Counted from the first letter of the stretch, positions 35,394 through 44,229 are shown. The stretch: DNA of 64,000 nucleotides from Dermatophilaceae bacterium Sec6.4 (GCA_039636865.1 CP144172.1:3286001-3350000); one strand, 5' to 3'. Numbers and translations are program-made. Notes: a model not told the origin generated them from the sequence alone.

Positions 35394-36811
35394 TCGTGGG
35401 TGCGGGACCTGCCGGCCTGTGTGCAGCCGATGCTGCCCGCCGTGCGGGTGCCTCGGTGCGTGTTGTCGACTCTGCCGATAGCACCGGGGGCCAGTACTGG
35501 CGGCACCTCCCCGTGCAGCGTGCGGCTCGAGCCGAGCACCTGCTGCACCACGGATTCGAGCGCTATCAGTCGTTGCACGCGTCCCTGGACGCCGACCCGA
35601 TGGTGTCGATCGAGCTGGGAACCCAGGTCTGGGCGATCGAGCAGCGTGACGAGGGCCTTCGGGTGGATCTGGTGGCGGGTGGCGCCGACGGCACCGGCCG
35701 ACGCACCGAGGCCTGCCTGCCGGAGGCACTGGTTCTGGCAACGGGGGCGCACGACCGGGTGCTGCCGGTCCCCGGATGGACGCTGCCCGGGGTCTACACC
35801 GCAGGTGCCGCCCAGGCGATGGCCAAGGGCGAGAGGGTGGCCATCGGTGAGCGGGTCGTGGTTTCCGGAGCAGGACCCTTCCTGTTGCCGGTGAGTCAGG
35901 CAATCGGGTTGGCCGGCTCGCGTGTCGTCGGCGTCTACGAGGCGGCAGGCTCCCGACGGCTGGCCCGTTCCTGGTTGACGCGGCCACACGAATTGATCGC
36001 GGGGCGCGCGAAGGGTGCCGAGCTGGCCGGATATGTATGGCACCACCTGCGGCATCGGATCGCCTACCGGCCCGGCTGGGGAGTAGTGGCCATTCACGGA
36101 ACAGATCGCGTGGAAGGGGTGACCGTCGCGCGGTTGGACGACGCGTGGCGCTCGGTTCCCGGTACCGCTCAGCACATCGACTGCGACGCGGTGTGCCTCG
36201 GGCACGGCTTCACCCCACGCCTGGAACTGCCCTTGGCTGCCGGCTGCCGTCTCACAGCGAGACGATTTGTGGAGGTGGACGCGCGGCAACAGACCAGCGT
36301 CGCGGGTGTCTACGCAGCCGGCGAAATCACCGGTGTGGGTGGAGCCGACCTGGCTCAGGCCGAAGGCTGGTTGGCCGGCTGGTATGCCGCCGCAGGTTGC
36401 GCCGATCACGTCCAGACCCGTCGGCCCGCCCGCGCCCGTCGAGAGGCCACAGCCTTCGCCGACCGCCTCGAACGCGCTCATGGCATTCGCCCGGGATGGA
36501 CGACCTGGCTCGAAGACGACACCCTCGTATGCCGTTGTGAGGATGTTCCGCTCGCGGCCCTGGCGAGTGCCGTTTCGCAGACAGCCTCAGTCGGTCTCCG
36601 GTCGCTGAAGTTGACCACCCGCGCCGGTCTGGGAGCATGCCAGGGTCGGGTTTGCGGGCGTAATGTCGAGTCCCTGCTCGGTGGAGGAACCACAGACCGT
36701 CCCGGATTCAGCGACGGTGTCAGCACTGACCGTCGTCCGATCGCGGCGCCGATCCGACTCGGTGAGCTTGCCGACTTTGCCGGTCCGACCAACCACGAGA
36801 GAAAGGAATGA
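35381..36811 (+). CDS. NAD(P)/FAD oxidoreductase with C-terminal [2Fe-2S] domain, alpha subunit
   Basis: 476 residues from GTG 35381, overlapping the small subunit by 13 bases. Nucleotide loops VLIVGAGPAGLCAADAARRA and VVVSGAGPFLLPVS, ATGAHDR, and VYAAGEITGVGG. The C-terminal BFD-like cluster has CRCEDV and GACQGRVCG cysteines. It is the HcnB/opine-oxidase-A/D-hydroxyproline dehydrogenase alpha subunit type. A polar tail of about 45 residues after the cluster is unusual and may be lineage specific. HCN synthase is less likely because of the hydroxyproline genes that follow. Confidence 0.88.
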   Translation: MQVLIVGAGPAGLCAADAARRAGASVRVVDSADSTGGQYWRHLPVQRAARAEHLLHHGFERYQSLHASLDADPMVSIELGTQVWAIEQRDEGLRVDLVAGGADGTGRRTEACLPEALVLATGAHDRVLPVPGWTLPGVYTAGAAQAMAKGERVAIGERVVVSGAGPFLLPVSQAIGLAGSRVVGVYEAAGSRRLARSWLTRPHELIAGRAKGAELAGYVWHHLRHRIAYRPGWGVVAIHGTDRVEGVTVARLDDAWRSVPGTAQHIDCDAVCLGHGFTPRLELPLAAGCRLTARRFVEVDARQQTSVAGVYAAGEITGVGGADLAQAEGWLAGWYAAAGCADHVQTRRPARARREATAFADRLERAHGIRPGWTTWLEDDTLVCRCEDVPLAALASAVSQTASVGLRSLKLTTRAGLGACQGRVCGRNVESLLGGGTTDRPGFSDGVSTDRRPIAAPIRLGELADFAGPTNHERKE

Positions 36812-36816
36812 GACAT

Positions 36817-37725
36817 ATGACTGCAATAGACCTAGGAGGAGTCGTTGTCGCCACCACCCTGGCGTTCGCTCCCGATGATGCGGCACCAGGCGGCCTGGCC
36901 GTCGACTACGACAAGTTCGGCGAGCATGTCGACTTCCTGATGAGCAGCGGCTGCCGAGGGGTAGGACCCAACGGCTCACTGGGTGAGTACTCATCACTGA
37001 CCGAGGACGAACGACGCAAGGTCGTCGAGGTTGCGGTGGACGCGGTTGACGGACGCGGTCTGGTGATCGCCGGGGCGCACGGAGTCGGCTGGCATCAGGC
37101 CCAGGTTTGGGCGCAGCAGGCGCAGTCCGCGGGAGCCGACGCAGTCCTGCTGCTGCCGCCGACCATGTACCGCGCCAATGAGCAGGAAGTGGTGACCCAC
37201 TACGAGAAGGTTGCTGAGATCGGCATGCCGATCATGGCCTACAACAACCCTTTCGACACCAAGGTGGACCTGACGCCGGCTCTGGTGGCGCGGTTGTCGC
37301 AGATCCCCGAGGTCGTGGCGATCAAAGAATTCTCCGGCGATGTGCGCCGTGTCTTCGAGATCAAGGAACTCTGCGATATCGACATCATCGCCGGGGCGGA
37401 CGATGTGCTCTTCGAGCTGTTGATCGACGGCGCGGTCGGCTGGTTCGCCGGCTATCCGAACGCGTTCCCCAAGGAGGCGGTGCAGTTGTACGAACTGTGC
37501 GCCTCAGGACACTGGGAGCAGGCGCGCACCCTGTACCAGCAGCTGGTCACTGTGTTCCGTTGGGATTCGCGCACCGAGTTCGTCCAGGCGATCAAGTTGT
37601 CCATGGACATCTGTGGGCACTCCTACGGTGGGCCCACCCGCCCGCCGCGCGGCCCGCTGAGTTCGGCTCAGACAGCCCAGGTGAAGGCCGACACCGAGCG
37701 GGCCATCGCAGCGATTCAGCGCTGA
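36817..37725 (+). CDS. DapA-family 1-pyrroline-4-hydroxy-2-carboxylate deaminase
   Basis: 302 residues, dihydrodipicolinate synthase/N-acetylneuraminate lyase TIM barrel. Schiff-base Lys170 (VVAIKEFSGD), Tyr142 (YNNPFD) and the GSLGEYSSL loop replacing the DHDPS G-T-T-G-E loop. In the hydroxyproline pathway this family converts pyrroline-4-hydroxy-2-carboxylate to 2-oxoglutarate semialdehyde and ammonia. ATG 36817 is preferred to 36808 because AAAGGA abuts the latter but lies about 9 bases from the former. It follows the alpha subunit directly. Confidence 0.86.
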   Translation: MTAIDLGGVVVATTLAFAPDDAAPGGLAVDYDKFGEHVDFLMSSGCRGVGPNGSLGEYSSLTEDERRKVVEVAVDAVDGRGLVIAGAHGVGWHQAQVWAQQAQSAGADAVLLLPPTMYRANEQEVVTHYEKVAEIGMPIMAYNNPFDTKVDLTPALVARLSQIPEVVAIKEFSGDVRRVFEIKELCDIDIIAGADDVLFELLIDGAVGWFAGYPNAFPKEAVQLYELCASGHWEQARTLYQQLVTVFRWDSRTEFVQAIKLSMDICGHSYGGPTRPPRGPLSSAQTAQVKADTERAIAAIQR

Positions 37726-37748
37726 CCCGGGCACCGGAGGTCTCCACC

Positions 37749-38750
37749 ATGCGATCTACGCGCACGCTGCACACCGTCGAGTCCCACACCGAAGGCATGC
37801 CGACCCGCGTGGTGGTCGGTGGTGTCGGGGTGATTCCTGGTGCCACGATGAACGACAAGCGGTTGTATTTCATCGAGCATTTGGACCATCTGCGCAGATT
37901 CCTGATGAACGAGCCGCGGGGTCATTCCTCGATGTCCGGCGCCATCCTGCAGCCATCCACCCGACCCGACTGCGACACCGGGGTGATCTACATCGAGGCC
38001 AGTGGCTGCCTGCCGATGTGCGGACACGGGACAATGGGGGTGGCCACAGTGCTGGTCGAGACCGGCATGGTGCCCGTGTTGTCGCCGGTCACGCAGATCA
38101 GACTGGACACCCCGGCCGGTCTCGTGGTGGCCAGCGTTGCTGTCGACGACGGCCGCGCGACATCGGTCACGCTGCAGAACGTCCCCAGCTTCGTGGAGCG
38201 TCTTGATCGGTACATCGACGTCCCCGGGGTGGGTGAGGTGCCTTACTCGGTCGCCTTCGGGGGCAACTTCTACGCGTTGGTCCAGTTGGACCGGATCGGG
38301 CTTTCCTTCGACCGGGCTCAACAGCAGCAGATCCTGACGGCCGGTCTGGCGATCATGGCGGCGATCAACGAGCAGGAGCCCCCGCACCACCCCTTCATCG
38401 AAGGGGTCGATCACGTTCATCACGTGGAGTTCATTGCTCCCGGCTCGGACGCCAGCCGGTCCCGGCATGCCATGGCGATCCACCCTGGGTGGTTCGACCG
38501 GTCGCCGTGCGGAACCGGAACCTGCGCGAGGATGGCGGAGTTGTATGCCCGTGGCGAGTTGGCACTGAATACCGAGTTCAGCAACGAGTCGTTCATCGGC
38601 ACCACCTTCACCGGGCTGTTGCGCTCGACCACCACGGTCGGCCCGTACGACGCCGTTGTACCGCAGATCACCGGCCGTGCGTGGGTCACCGGCACCGCGC
38701 AGTACCACCTCGACCCGAGCGACCCTTTCCCATCCGGATTCCAGTTCTAG
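37749..38750 (+). CDS. 4-hydroxyproline 2-epimerase (proline racemase family)
   Basis: 333 residues. Two catalytic cysteines are kept: Cys91 in MCGHGTMG and Cys254 in SPCGTGTCARM. Cys at both sites marks racemase/epimerase rather than trans-3-hydroxyproline dehydratase, where the second acid/base is Thr or Ser. It interconverts trans-4-hydroxy-L-proline and cis-4-hydroxy-D-proline, the substrate of the dehydrogenase encoded upstream. GGAGG sits 8 bases before ATG 37749. Confidence 0.9.
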   Translation: MRSTRTLHTVESHTEGMPTRVVVGGVGVIPGATMNDKRLYFIEHLDHLRRFLMNEPRGHSSMSGAILQPSTRPDCDTGVIYIEASGCLPMCGHGTMGVATVLVETGMVPVLSPVTQIRLDTPAGLVVASVAVDDGRATSVTLQNVPSFVERLDRYIDVPGVGEVPYSVAFGGNFYALVQLDRIGLSFDRAQQQQILTAGLAIMAAINEQEPPHHPFIEGVDHVHHVEFIAPGSDASRSRHAMAIHPGWFDRSPCGTGTCARMAELYARGELALNTEFSNESFIGTTFTGLLRSTTTVGPYDAVVPQITGRAWVTGTAQYHLDPSDPFPSGFQF

Positions 38751-38758
38751 GAGACACC

Positions 38759-40246
38759 GTGAGCACCTTGGACATCGTTCTGTCAGCAGCCGCGGCTGCG
38801 GCACCCCTCTTCGCCGCCACCAGCCCACGGGATCGCGCAGCCGCCCTCGTTCGGGTCGCCGACACCCTTGATGCCCACGGGGACGAGATCGTCGCGCTCG
38901 GCACGCAGGAGACCGGCCTTACCGAAGCCCGTCTGCGTGGAGAGTTGAAACGTACGTCTTCCCAGCTGAGACTCTTCGCCGAGGTGGTTGTCGAGGGCGC
39001 GTATCTGGACGCCCGGATCGATGAGCGTGACCCCGACTACGTCATCGGGGCGCGACCCGACGTACGCCGTGTCAACGTCCCGGTCGGCCCGGTCCTGATC
39101 TTCGCCGCTTCGAACTTCCCGCTGGCCTTTTCGGTCGCCGGTGGCGACACCGCTGCTGCTCTGGCAGGAGGTAATCCGGTGGTGGTCAAGGCGCACGACG
39201 GCCACCCCGGGCTCAGCGAGTTGACCGGCGCTCTGGTGGCAGGGGCTCTTGCCGAGGCCGGTATGCCGGCCGGCGTCTTCGTTGTGATCCATGACCGGCA
39301 GGACGGCGTGCAGGCACTTCAGGACGCACGGATCCGGGCGGCCAGTTTCACCGGTTCGACCGAGGTCGGTCGGATGCTCGCGGACCTCGCAGCCGCCCGC
39401 GCAGTGCCGATCCCGTTCTACGGAGAGCTGGGCAGCGTCAATCCGGTCGTGGTGACCCCTGCGGCCATCGCCGAGGACGCCGAGGTCATTGCGCGTAGCT
39501 TCATCGCCTCGGTCACCGGTTCCACCGGCCAGTTGTGCACCAAACCCGGATTTCTGCTCGTGCCGGACCTCGCGCCATTGCGTGAGGTCCTGGTGCAGGA
39601 GGCGAGCGCAGTGGTCGAGAGCCGACAGCTCACCACGGGCATTGCAGACGGTTACCGCCGCCGCCGTTCTGAAGTGCTCGCGACGAGCGGTGTCCGCGTC
39701 CTCGTCGAGGGCGGGGTAAAGGAAGGACCCGACGGGCAGGGCTGGGTCACCCCGACCGTGGTCTGCACCACGCTCAGCGAGCTCCTCACGGCGGGCCCAG
39801 ATCTGCTCGAGGAGAGCTTCGGCCCGCTGTCGGTGGTCGTGGAGTACGAGGACCTCGCGGCGGTGACTGAGGCGATCCCCCAGCTGTTCCCGGGCAATCT
39901 GACGGCCACCCTGCACGCGGGCGCGGACGAGGACCTGCCCGCGCTGCAGCCGTTGGTCGCCGCCTTGTCCCGGACCAGTGGCCGGGTGCTCTTCGGCGGG
40001 TGGCCCACCGGTGTGTCGGTCACGCCAGCCATGCAGCACGGTGGCCCGTATCCGGCCACGACCACCGATGCGACATCGGTCGGCACCGCTGCTATAACCC
40101 GCTTCCTGCGCGCAGTTGCCTATCAGGACGCCCCGCAGCAGCTGTTGCCGGCGTCGCTGCGGGACGACAATCCGTGGCAGGTTCCACAACGACGCAGCCC
40201 GGCCGGGCTGTCCACCGGTTGGGGTCTGCTGACCGGCAGATACTGA
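38759..40246 (+). CDS. 2-oxoglutarate semialdehyde dehydrogenase (NADP-type ALDH)
   Basis: 495 residues from GTG 38759, with AGGAG overlapping the previous stop. Catalytic Cys260 (GQLCTKPG) and general-base Glu223 (YGELGSVNPV), cofactor loop FTGSTEVGR and FAASNFPLAFS. It belongs to the fatty-aldehyde/alpha-ketoglutaric semialdehyde dehydrogenase branch rather than classical betaine-type ALDHs. It oxidises 2-oxoglutarate semialdehyde to 2-oxoglutarate, ending the hydroxyproline pathway in the TCA cycle. Confidence 0.87.
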   Translation: MSTLDIVLSAAAAAAPLFAATSPRDRAAALVRVADTLDAHGDEIVALGTQETGLTEARLRGELKRTSSQLRLFAEVVVEGAYLDARIDERDPDYVIGARPDVRRVNVPVGPVLIFAASNFPLAFSVAGGDTAAALAGGNPVVVKAHDGHPGLSELTGALVAGALAEAGMPAGVFVVIHDRQDGVQALQDARIRAASFTGSTEVGRMLADLAAARAVPIPFYGELGSVNPVVVTPAAIAEDAEVIARSFIASVTGSTGQLCTKPGFLLVPDLAPLREVLVQEASAVVESRQLTTGIADGYRRRRSEVLATSGVRVLVEGGVKEGPDGQGWVTPTVVCTTLSELLTAGPDLLEESFGPLSVVVEYEDLAAVTEAIPQLFPGNLTATLHAGADEDLPALQPLVAALSRTSGRVLFGGWPTGVSVTPAMQHGGPYPATTTDATSVGTAAITRFLRAVAYQDAPQQLLPASLRDDNPWQVPQRRSPAGLSTGWGLLTGRY

Positions 40247-41211
40247 TGGCCCGCCCGGGCCTGCCCTGGCTCGACGCCGAGCTGATCCACTCGGCGCTCC
40301 GGCCACGTGCCGCTGTAGATGCTTTGGCCGAAGCACTGCGCGGTGGCCTGGACCCCAGCGCGGGAGCCTCACGGTCGATCATCTCGATGGCACACGGAGA
40401 GCTGCTGATGATGCCTGCGGAGTACGCCGATGTGGCAGGAGTGAAACTGGCCACCGTCGCACCACAGAATCCAGCGAATGGGCGGCCCCGGGTGCAGGGC
40501 ATCTTCGTGTTGCTCGACTCCCAGACCTTGACCCCTACCGCAATACTGGATGGCATCGAGTTGACGGCGCTGCGTACACCCGCAGTCTCACTTCTGGCTG
40601 CCCGCGACCGCTTGCTGGCACACACCGATCCACTGGACATCCTCGTCTTCGGAGCTGGTCCGCAGGCAGTCAGGCATGTCGAGACCACCCACGATGTCCT
40701 GGCAGATCACCGCGCGCTGGCCTCTGTCACGTACGTGTGCCGACACCCCGCGCGGGCGCAGGTGCCCGATATCGCAGGACTGCGCCCCCGTGTACTCGTG
40801 GCGGCTGAGGCAGCCGATCTGATTGTTTCGGCAGGGCTGATTGTCTGTGCCACCACCGCCGAAGATCCCCTCTTCGATGGTGCAGCCGTCCGAGACGACG
40901 TGATCGTCCTCGCGGTCGGCGCACACCACCGCAGCGCCCGCGAGGTGGACGATGCGCTGATCAGCAGGTCGTGTGTGGTCGTGGAGGATGTCGTGACAGC
41001 GAAACGTGAGGCCGGAGACATCGCTCTCGCTCTCGTGTCAGGGGCCCTCAGGGAGGAGCGGATCATCGCGCTGGCGCGCGCGGTACGTGAGCCGGCTCTG
41101 GTGGCAACCGACGCGCCGTTGTTCTTCAAATCTGTGGGAATGGGCTGGCAGGACGTGGTGGTCGCCCGGGCGGTGCTCGGCGCTCTCGAGGACGGCGCAC
41201 TGCAGAGTTGA
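40246..41211 (+). CDS. Ornithine cyclodeaminase/mu-crystallin family reductase
   Basis: 321 residues. N-terminal substrate domain (SIISMAHGELLMMPAEYADVAGVKLATVAPQNPANG) and NAD(P)-binding domain (ILVFGAGPQAVRHVE). In hydroxyproline/proline operons this family is often 1-pyrroline-2-carboxylate reductase (LhpI), which returns the imino acid to L-proline; true ornithine cyclodeaminase is less likely. The start overlaps the preceding stop by one base (TGATG). It is the last gene of the catabolic operon and is convergent with the GntR gene. Confidence 0.82.
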   Translation: MARPGLPWLDAELIHSALRPRAAVDALAEALRGGLDPSAGASRSIISMAHGELLMMPAEYADVAGVKLATVAPQNPANGRPRVQGIFVLLDSQTLTPTAILDGIELTALRTPAVSLLAARDRLLAHTDPLDILVFGAGPQAVRHVETTHDVLADHRALASVTYVCRHPARAQVPDIAGLRPRVLVAAEAADLIVSAGLIVCATTAEDPLFDGAAVRDDVIVLAVGAHHRSAREVDDALISRSCVVVEDVVTAKREAGDIALALVSGALREERIIALARAVREPALVATDAPLFFKSVGMGWQDVVVARAVLGALEDGALQS

Positions 41212-41217
41212 CGCCCT

Positions 41218-41910
41218 TCAGCGCGTCGAGCTCGGTTCCTCGTCGCCGGTTGCCCACGTGGTCCGCACCCGGTTGATATGTCGCGCGGTCAGCTGTTGGA
41301 TGCCCGCGACGTCACCATCCAGAGCGAGGCCGACCAACTCCCGGTGTTCGGTCGCCGTAGCGATCACATGGCCCGAGGCCGCAGCCTTCTCCAGACCGTA
41401 GAGGCGGCTTCGCCCCCGCAGTTCCCCCACGGTACGCACCAGCGAAGCGTTCCCGCCCAAGGCGAGGAAGCCAAGGTGGAATTCGTTATCGATCTTGATG
41501 TAGGCCACGAGGTCACCGGCCAGAGCCGCCTTCCGGACCTGCCCGGCAAGCACCAGTAGCCGTTCCAGCTCGGTGCGCATCCACTCCTGGAAAGAGGCTG
41601 CGATCTGACCCATCGTCGGTACCTCGAGCAGCAGCCGCACCTCGACCAGCTCGTCGAGCTCGGCCCCGCTGAGTTGTAAGACCCGGAAGCCCTTGTTGCG
41701 CACGACTTCGACCATATTTTCGCGCGCCAGCTCGATCATGGCCTCGCGGACCGGGGTGGCTGAGACGCCGAATGCCTCGGCCAACGTCGGCGCGGAGATG
41801 ATCTCATTCGGCTTCAACGCGCCCGAGATGAGTGCGGCGCGTAGCGCCTGCAGGACATCCTCGCGGGCACTGGACCGCCTGATCGCGCTGAGGGGTTCTG
41901 AGCGCTGCAC
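41218..41910 (-). CDS. GntR-family regulator (FCD/FadR subfamily)
   Basis: 230 residues from GTG 41910 (AAGGAG 6 bases upstream). N-terminal winged helix: REDVLQALRAALISGALKPN, APTLAEAFGVSATPVREAMIELARENMVEVVRNKGF. The C-terminal FCD domain has metal/carboxylate-site residues in KIDNEFHLGFLALGGN and TATEHRELVGLAL. It lies between the catabolic operon and the divergent ABC importer. The importer promoter region has an ATTG-N4-CAAT palindrome of the kind bound by this subfamily, so it is the likely repressor induced by a pathway intermediate. Confidence 0.9.
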   Translation of the reverse strand: MQRSEPLSAIRRSSAREDVLQALRAALISGALKPNEIISAPTLAEAFGVSATPVREAMIELARENMVEVVRNKGFRVLQLSGAELDELVEVRLLLEVPTMGQIAASFQEWMRTELERLLVLAGQVRKAALAGDLVAYIKIDNEFHLGFLALGGNASLVRTVGELRGRSRLYGLEKAAASGHVIATATEHRELVGLALDGDVAGIQQLTARHINRVRTTWATGDEEPSSTR

Positions 41911-42020
41911 AACAGCTCCTTCGTTCCTGTCTTTCGCTCCCGCCCGGACGCAGCCTCGGTGGTTGAATCGGCGCGACGTAACGAAGAGCTAACGGTTCTT
42001 TCAAACCCTCGACATGTGAC

Positions 42021-42032
42021 ATTGCACACAAT
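42021..42032. promoter_or_regulatory. Candidate GntR operator ATTGCACACAAT
   Basis: Inverted repeat ATTG-CACA-CAAT, similar to the ATTGTATACAAT-like sites of FadR/VanR-type GntR proteins. It lies 26 bases before the importer GTG and 110 bases from the GntR start. An 8-base part, CATTGCAC (from 42020), recurs inverted over the start codon of the dehydrogenase gene at 33893-33900. Confidence 0.55.
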
Positions 42033-42057
42033 ACTCTCCCGACAGGAGGTATTACCT

Positions 42058-42840
42058 GTGACCCTGACCGACGGTACCAAAGGCGTCGACACCTTTACCG
42101 GTATCGACCTGCAACACCTTACAAAACGTTTCGGCGACAACTTGGTGCTGGACGACGTTTCGCTGCGCGTCGAGCCTGGCAGCGTCACTGCCCTGATCGG
42201 CCCGTCAGGCGCCGGTAAGAGCACATTCCTACGCTGCATCAACCTGCTCGAAATCCCCGATTCCGGGTCGATTCAAGTCGCCCATCACACCATTGAGCCG
42301 GGCAAAGAAATTCGCCCCCGGGATCTGGCTGCGCTGCGACGAACTGTCGGAATGGTGTTTCAGTCCTTCAACCTTTTCCCACACATGTCCGTGCTGGAAA
42401 ATGTGAGTTTCCCGCAGCGCAAAGTTCTGGGGCGCAGCCGTACCGAAGCCGACGAACGGTCGATGCAGCTGCTCGAACGGGTCGGCCTGCCGGAGAAGGC
42501 GAAAGAATTCCCACAGCGATGCTCCGGTGGGCAGCAGCAGCGGATCGCAATCGCCCGGGCGCTCGCTCTCGATCCGAGCATTATGCTCTTCGATGAGCCG
42601 ACATCGGCCATTGATCCTGAGGTCGGGCTCGAGGTACTCGCAGTGATGCGCGAGCTGGCCGAAGAAGGCATGACGATGCTGATCGTGACGCACGAGATGC
42701 AGTTCGCCCGTGACGTCTCAGACACGCTGGTCGTCATGGCGGACTGCAAGATCGTCGAACAGGGCGATCCACGCGAGATCATGAGTAATCCCAGCAACGC
42801 GCGGACTCGGCAGTTCCTACGGGCTGTCCTGGAGCGGTGA
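42058..42840 (+). CDS. Polar amino acid ABC transporter, ATP-binding protein
   Basis: 260 residues from GTG 42058 with AGGAGG about 8 bases upstream. Walker A GPSGAGKST, Q-loop VFQSFNLFPHM, signature CSGGQQQR (Cys instead of the usual Leu), Walker B IMLFDEPTSAID and switch His in VTHEM. It energises uptake of an amino acid of the polar/opine type; the context points to hydroxyproline or proline derivatives. It is the first gene of a four-gene importer operon. Confidence 0.92.
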   Translation: MTLTDGTKGVDTFTGIDLQHLTKRFGDNLVLDDVSLRVEPGSVTALIGPSGAGKSTFLRCINLLEIPDSGSIQVAHHTIEPGKEIRPRDLAALRRTVGMVFQSFNLFPHMSVLENVSFPQRKVLGRSRTEADERSMQLLERVGLPEKAKEFPQRCSGGQQQRIAIARALALDPSIMLFDEPTSAIDPEVGLEVLAVMRELAEEGMTMLIVTHEMQFARDVSDTLVVMADCKIVEQGDPREIMSNPSNARTRQFLRAVLER

Positions 42841-42841
42841 A

Positions 42842-43483
42842 ATGGGAGTCTTCACTGCCGTCCTGGACGGCCTACCCACGACATTGTGGTTGACGTTTTC
42901 TTCCTTCGTCGTCGGCGCGATCCTCGCGATACCACTGGCCCTCGGCCTTCGGTCACGGTTTGCAGTGACCCGGCTCGCGTGTCGCCTGTTCGTCGATTTC
43001 GTGCGCGGCGTGCCGATCATCGTGTGGCTCTTCCTGATCAAATTCGGCGTCAATGTCGGCGCCTTCCACTTCAGTCCGCTCAAGTCGGCCATCATCGGCC
43101 TCAGCATTGTCTCCACGGCCTACCTCGCAGAGATTTATCGAGGTGGATTGCAGACCGTCCCGGCCGGACAGGTAGAAGCCGCCCAGGCACTCGGTCTTTC
43201 CTCCCGGGTGTCGTTCGCCCGGATCATCGCACCGCAAGGGCTGCGAATCGTCTCCCCCTCTGTCGCGACCTACCTCATCGGGCTTTTCAAGGACACGTCC
43301 ATCGCCTCGACAATCATCGTTCCCGAAATGGTCTTCCAGGCGCAGTCCTTTTCTCGCCAACACCCGACAGCCGAAGGGATCCTCCCCTACATCTACGCGG
43401 GTCTGCTCTACATCGTGCTGAGCCTGCCCGTCGCCTACCTGGCACGACGACTTGACCGACGGATGCGGGAGGGGATCCTCTGA
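42842..43483 (+). CDS. Polar amino acid ABC transporter permease 1
   Basis: 213 residues with about five transmembrane helices. HisM/GlnP-type: N-terminal TTLWLTFSSFVVGAILAIPLAL, then FVDFVRGVPIIVWLFLIKFG, and the EAA coupling loop VEAAQALGLSSRVSFARIIAPQGLR. One base separates it from the ATPase stop, and it overlaps permease 2 by one base. Confidence 0.92.
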   Translation: MGVFTAVLDGLPTTLWLTFSSFVVGAILAIPLALGLRSRFAVTRLACRLFVDFVRGVPIIVWLFLIKFGVNVGAFHFSPLKSAIIGLSIVSTAYLAEIYRGGLQTVPAGQVEAAQALGLSSRVSFARIIAPQGLRIVSPSVATYLIGLFKDTSIASTIIVPEMVFQAQSFSRQHPTAEGILPYIYAGLLYIVLSLPVAYLARRLDRRMREGIL

Positions 43484-44139
43484 TGGGCTGGCTCAACGAT
43501 TGGGTGAGTTACCTACCCACCATGCTCGGCGGACTGAAATACAGCGCGTTCATCGCAGTGGTGACGATTGTCGTTGGCTACCCCATCGGGCTCGGACTCA
43601 GCATGATGGTCACGTCGCGACATTTCGCAGTCCGCACCATTGGTCTGGCCATCGTCGAAATCGGCCGAGGTGCTCCGGCTCTCGTAGTGCTCTACCTGGT
43701 GTATTACGGGCTACCCCGCTTCGGGATCACCTTCGGCAGCGTCACGGCCGCGTGCGTGGGACTGACATTCAACTCTGCGGCCTACTCCAGCGAAATGATG
43801 CGCGGCGGTATCCAGGCAGTGCCGCGCGGTCAACTCGAGGCAGCCTCAGCCCTGGGGCTGAGTCAGTCTTCTACCTTCCGCCGGGTCATCCTGCCGCAGG
43901 GACTGCGCTCAGCGATCCCCGGTCTGATGGGCCTTGCGATTCAGATGTTCCAGGGCACGTCGCTGGCCTATGCGATCGCGGTGCCCGAGCTGATGAAGAC
44001 CGCTTACAACATCGGCAGTCAGAATTTCGACTACCTCAAGGTCTTCATGCTGGCTGGGTTGGTCTATGCCGCAGTCTCTATGCCGGCAACGTGGATCACC
44101 GTCTACTTCGAACGTCGAATGTCCCGCCGTTACGCCTAG
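43483..44139 (+). CDS. Polar amino acid ABC transporter permease 2
   Basis: 218 residues, same fold as its neighbour: SAFIAVVTIVVGYPIGLGLSMM, IVEIGRGAPALVVLYLVYYGL, EAA loop LEAASALGLSQSSTFRRVILPQGLR. Two distinct permeases imply a heterodimeric channel. ATG at 43483 overlaps the upstream stop (TGATG). Confidence 0.92.
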   Translation: MGWLNDWVSYLPTMLGGLKYSAFIAVVTIVVGYPIGLGLSMMVTSRHFAVRTIGLAIVEIGRGAPALVVLYLVYYGLPRFGITFGSVTAACVGLTFNSAAYSSEMMRGGIQAVPRGQLEAASALGLSQSSTFRRVILPQGLRSAIPGLMGLAIQMFQGTSLAYAIAVPELMKTAYNIGSQNFDYLKVFMLAGLVYAAVSMPATWITVYFERRMSRRYA

Positions 44140-44148
44140 GACCCACTC

Positions 44149-44220
44149 GTGACCATCGAGCAGGTCAGGAACCGGGGCTACCTGCCCTTGTCCACCGAAC
44201 CGACCAAGATTGAAACCTGA
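44149..44220 (+). CDS. Possible 23-residue open reading frame in the importer operon
   Basis: GTG 44149 to TGA 44220, predicted VTIEQVRNRGYLPLSTEPTK plus IET. It fills almost all of the 90-base gap before the substrate-binding protein gene, and its stop is close to that gene's ribosome-binding region. There is no family match and no clear Shine-Dalgarno site, so it may be chance or a leader acting by translational coupling. Confidence 0.25.
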   Translation: MTIEQVRNRGYLPLSTEPTKIET

Positions 44221-44229
44221 AAGGCACCC

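Noticed and set aside
33898..36811. HcnABC hydrogen cyanide synthase
   Set aside because: Subunit architecture is the same, but the order and the following deaminase, epimerase and semialdehyde dehydrogenase fit hydroxyproline catabolism.
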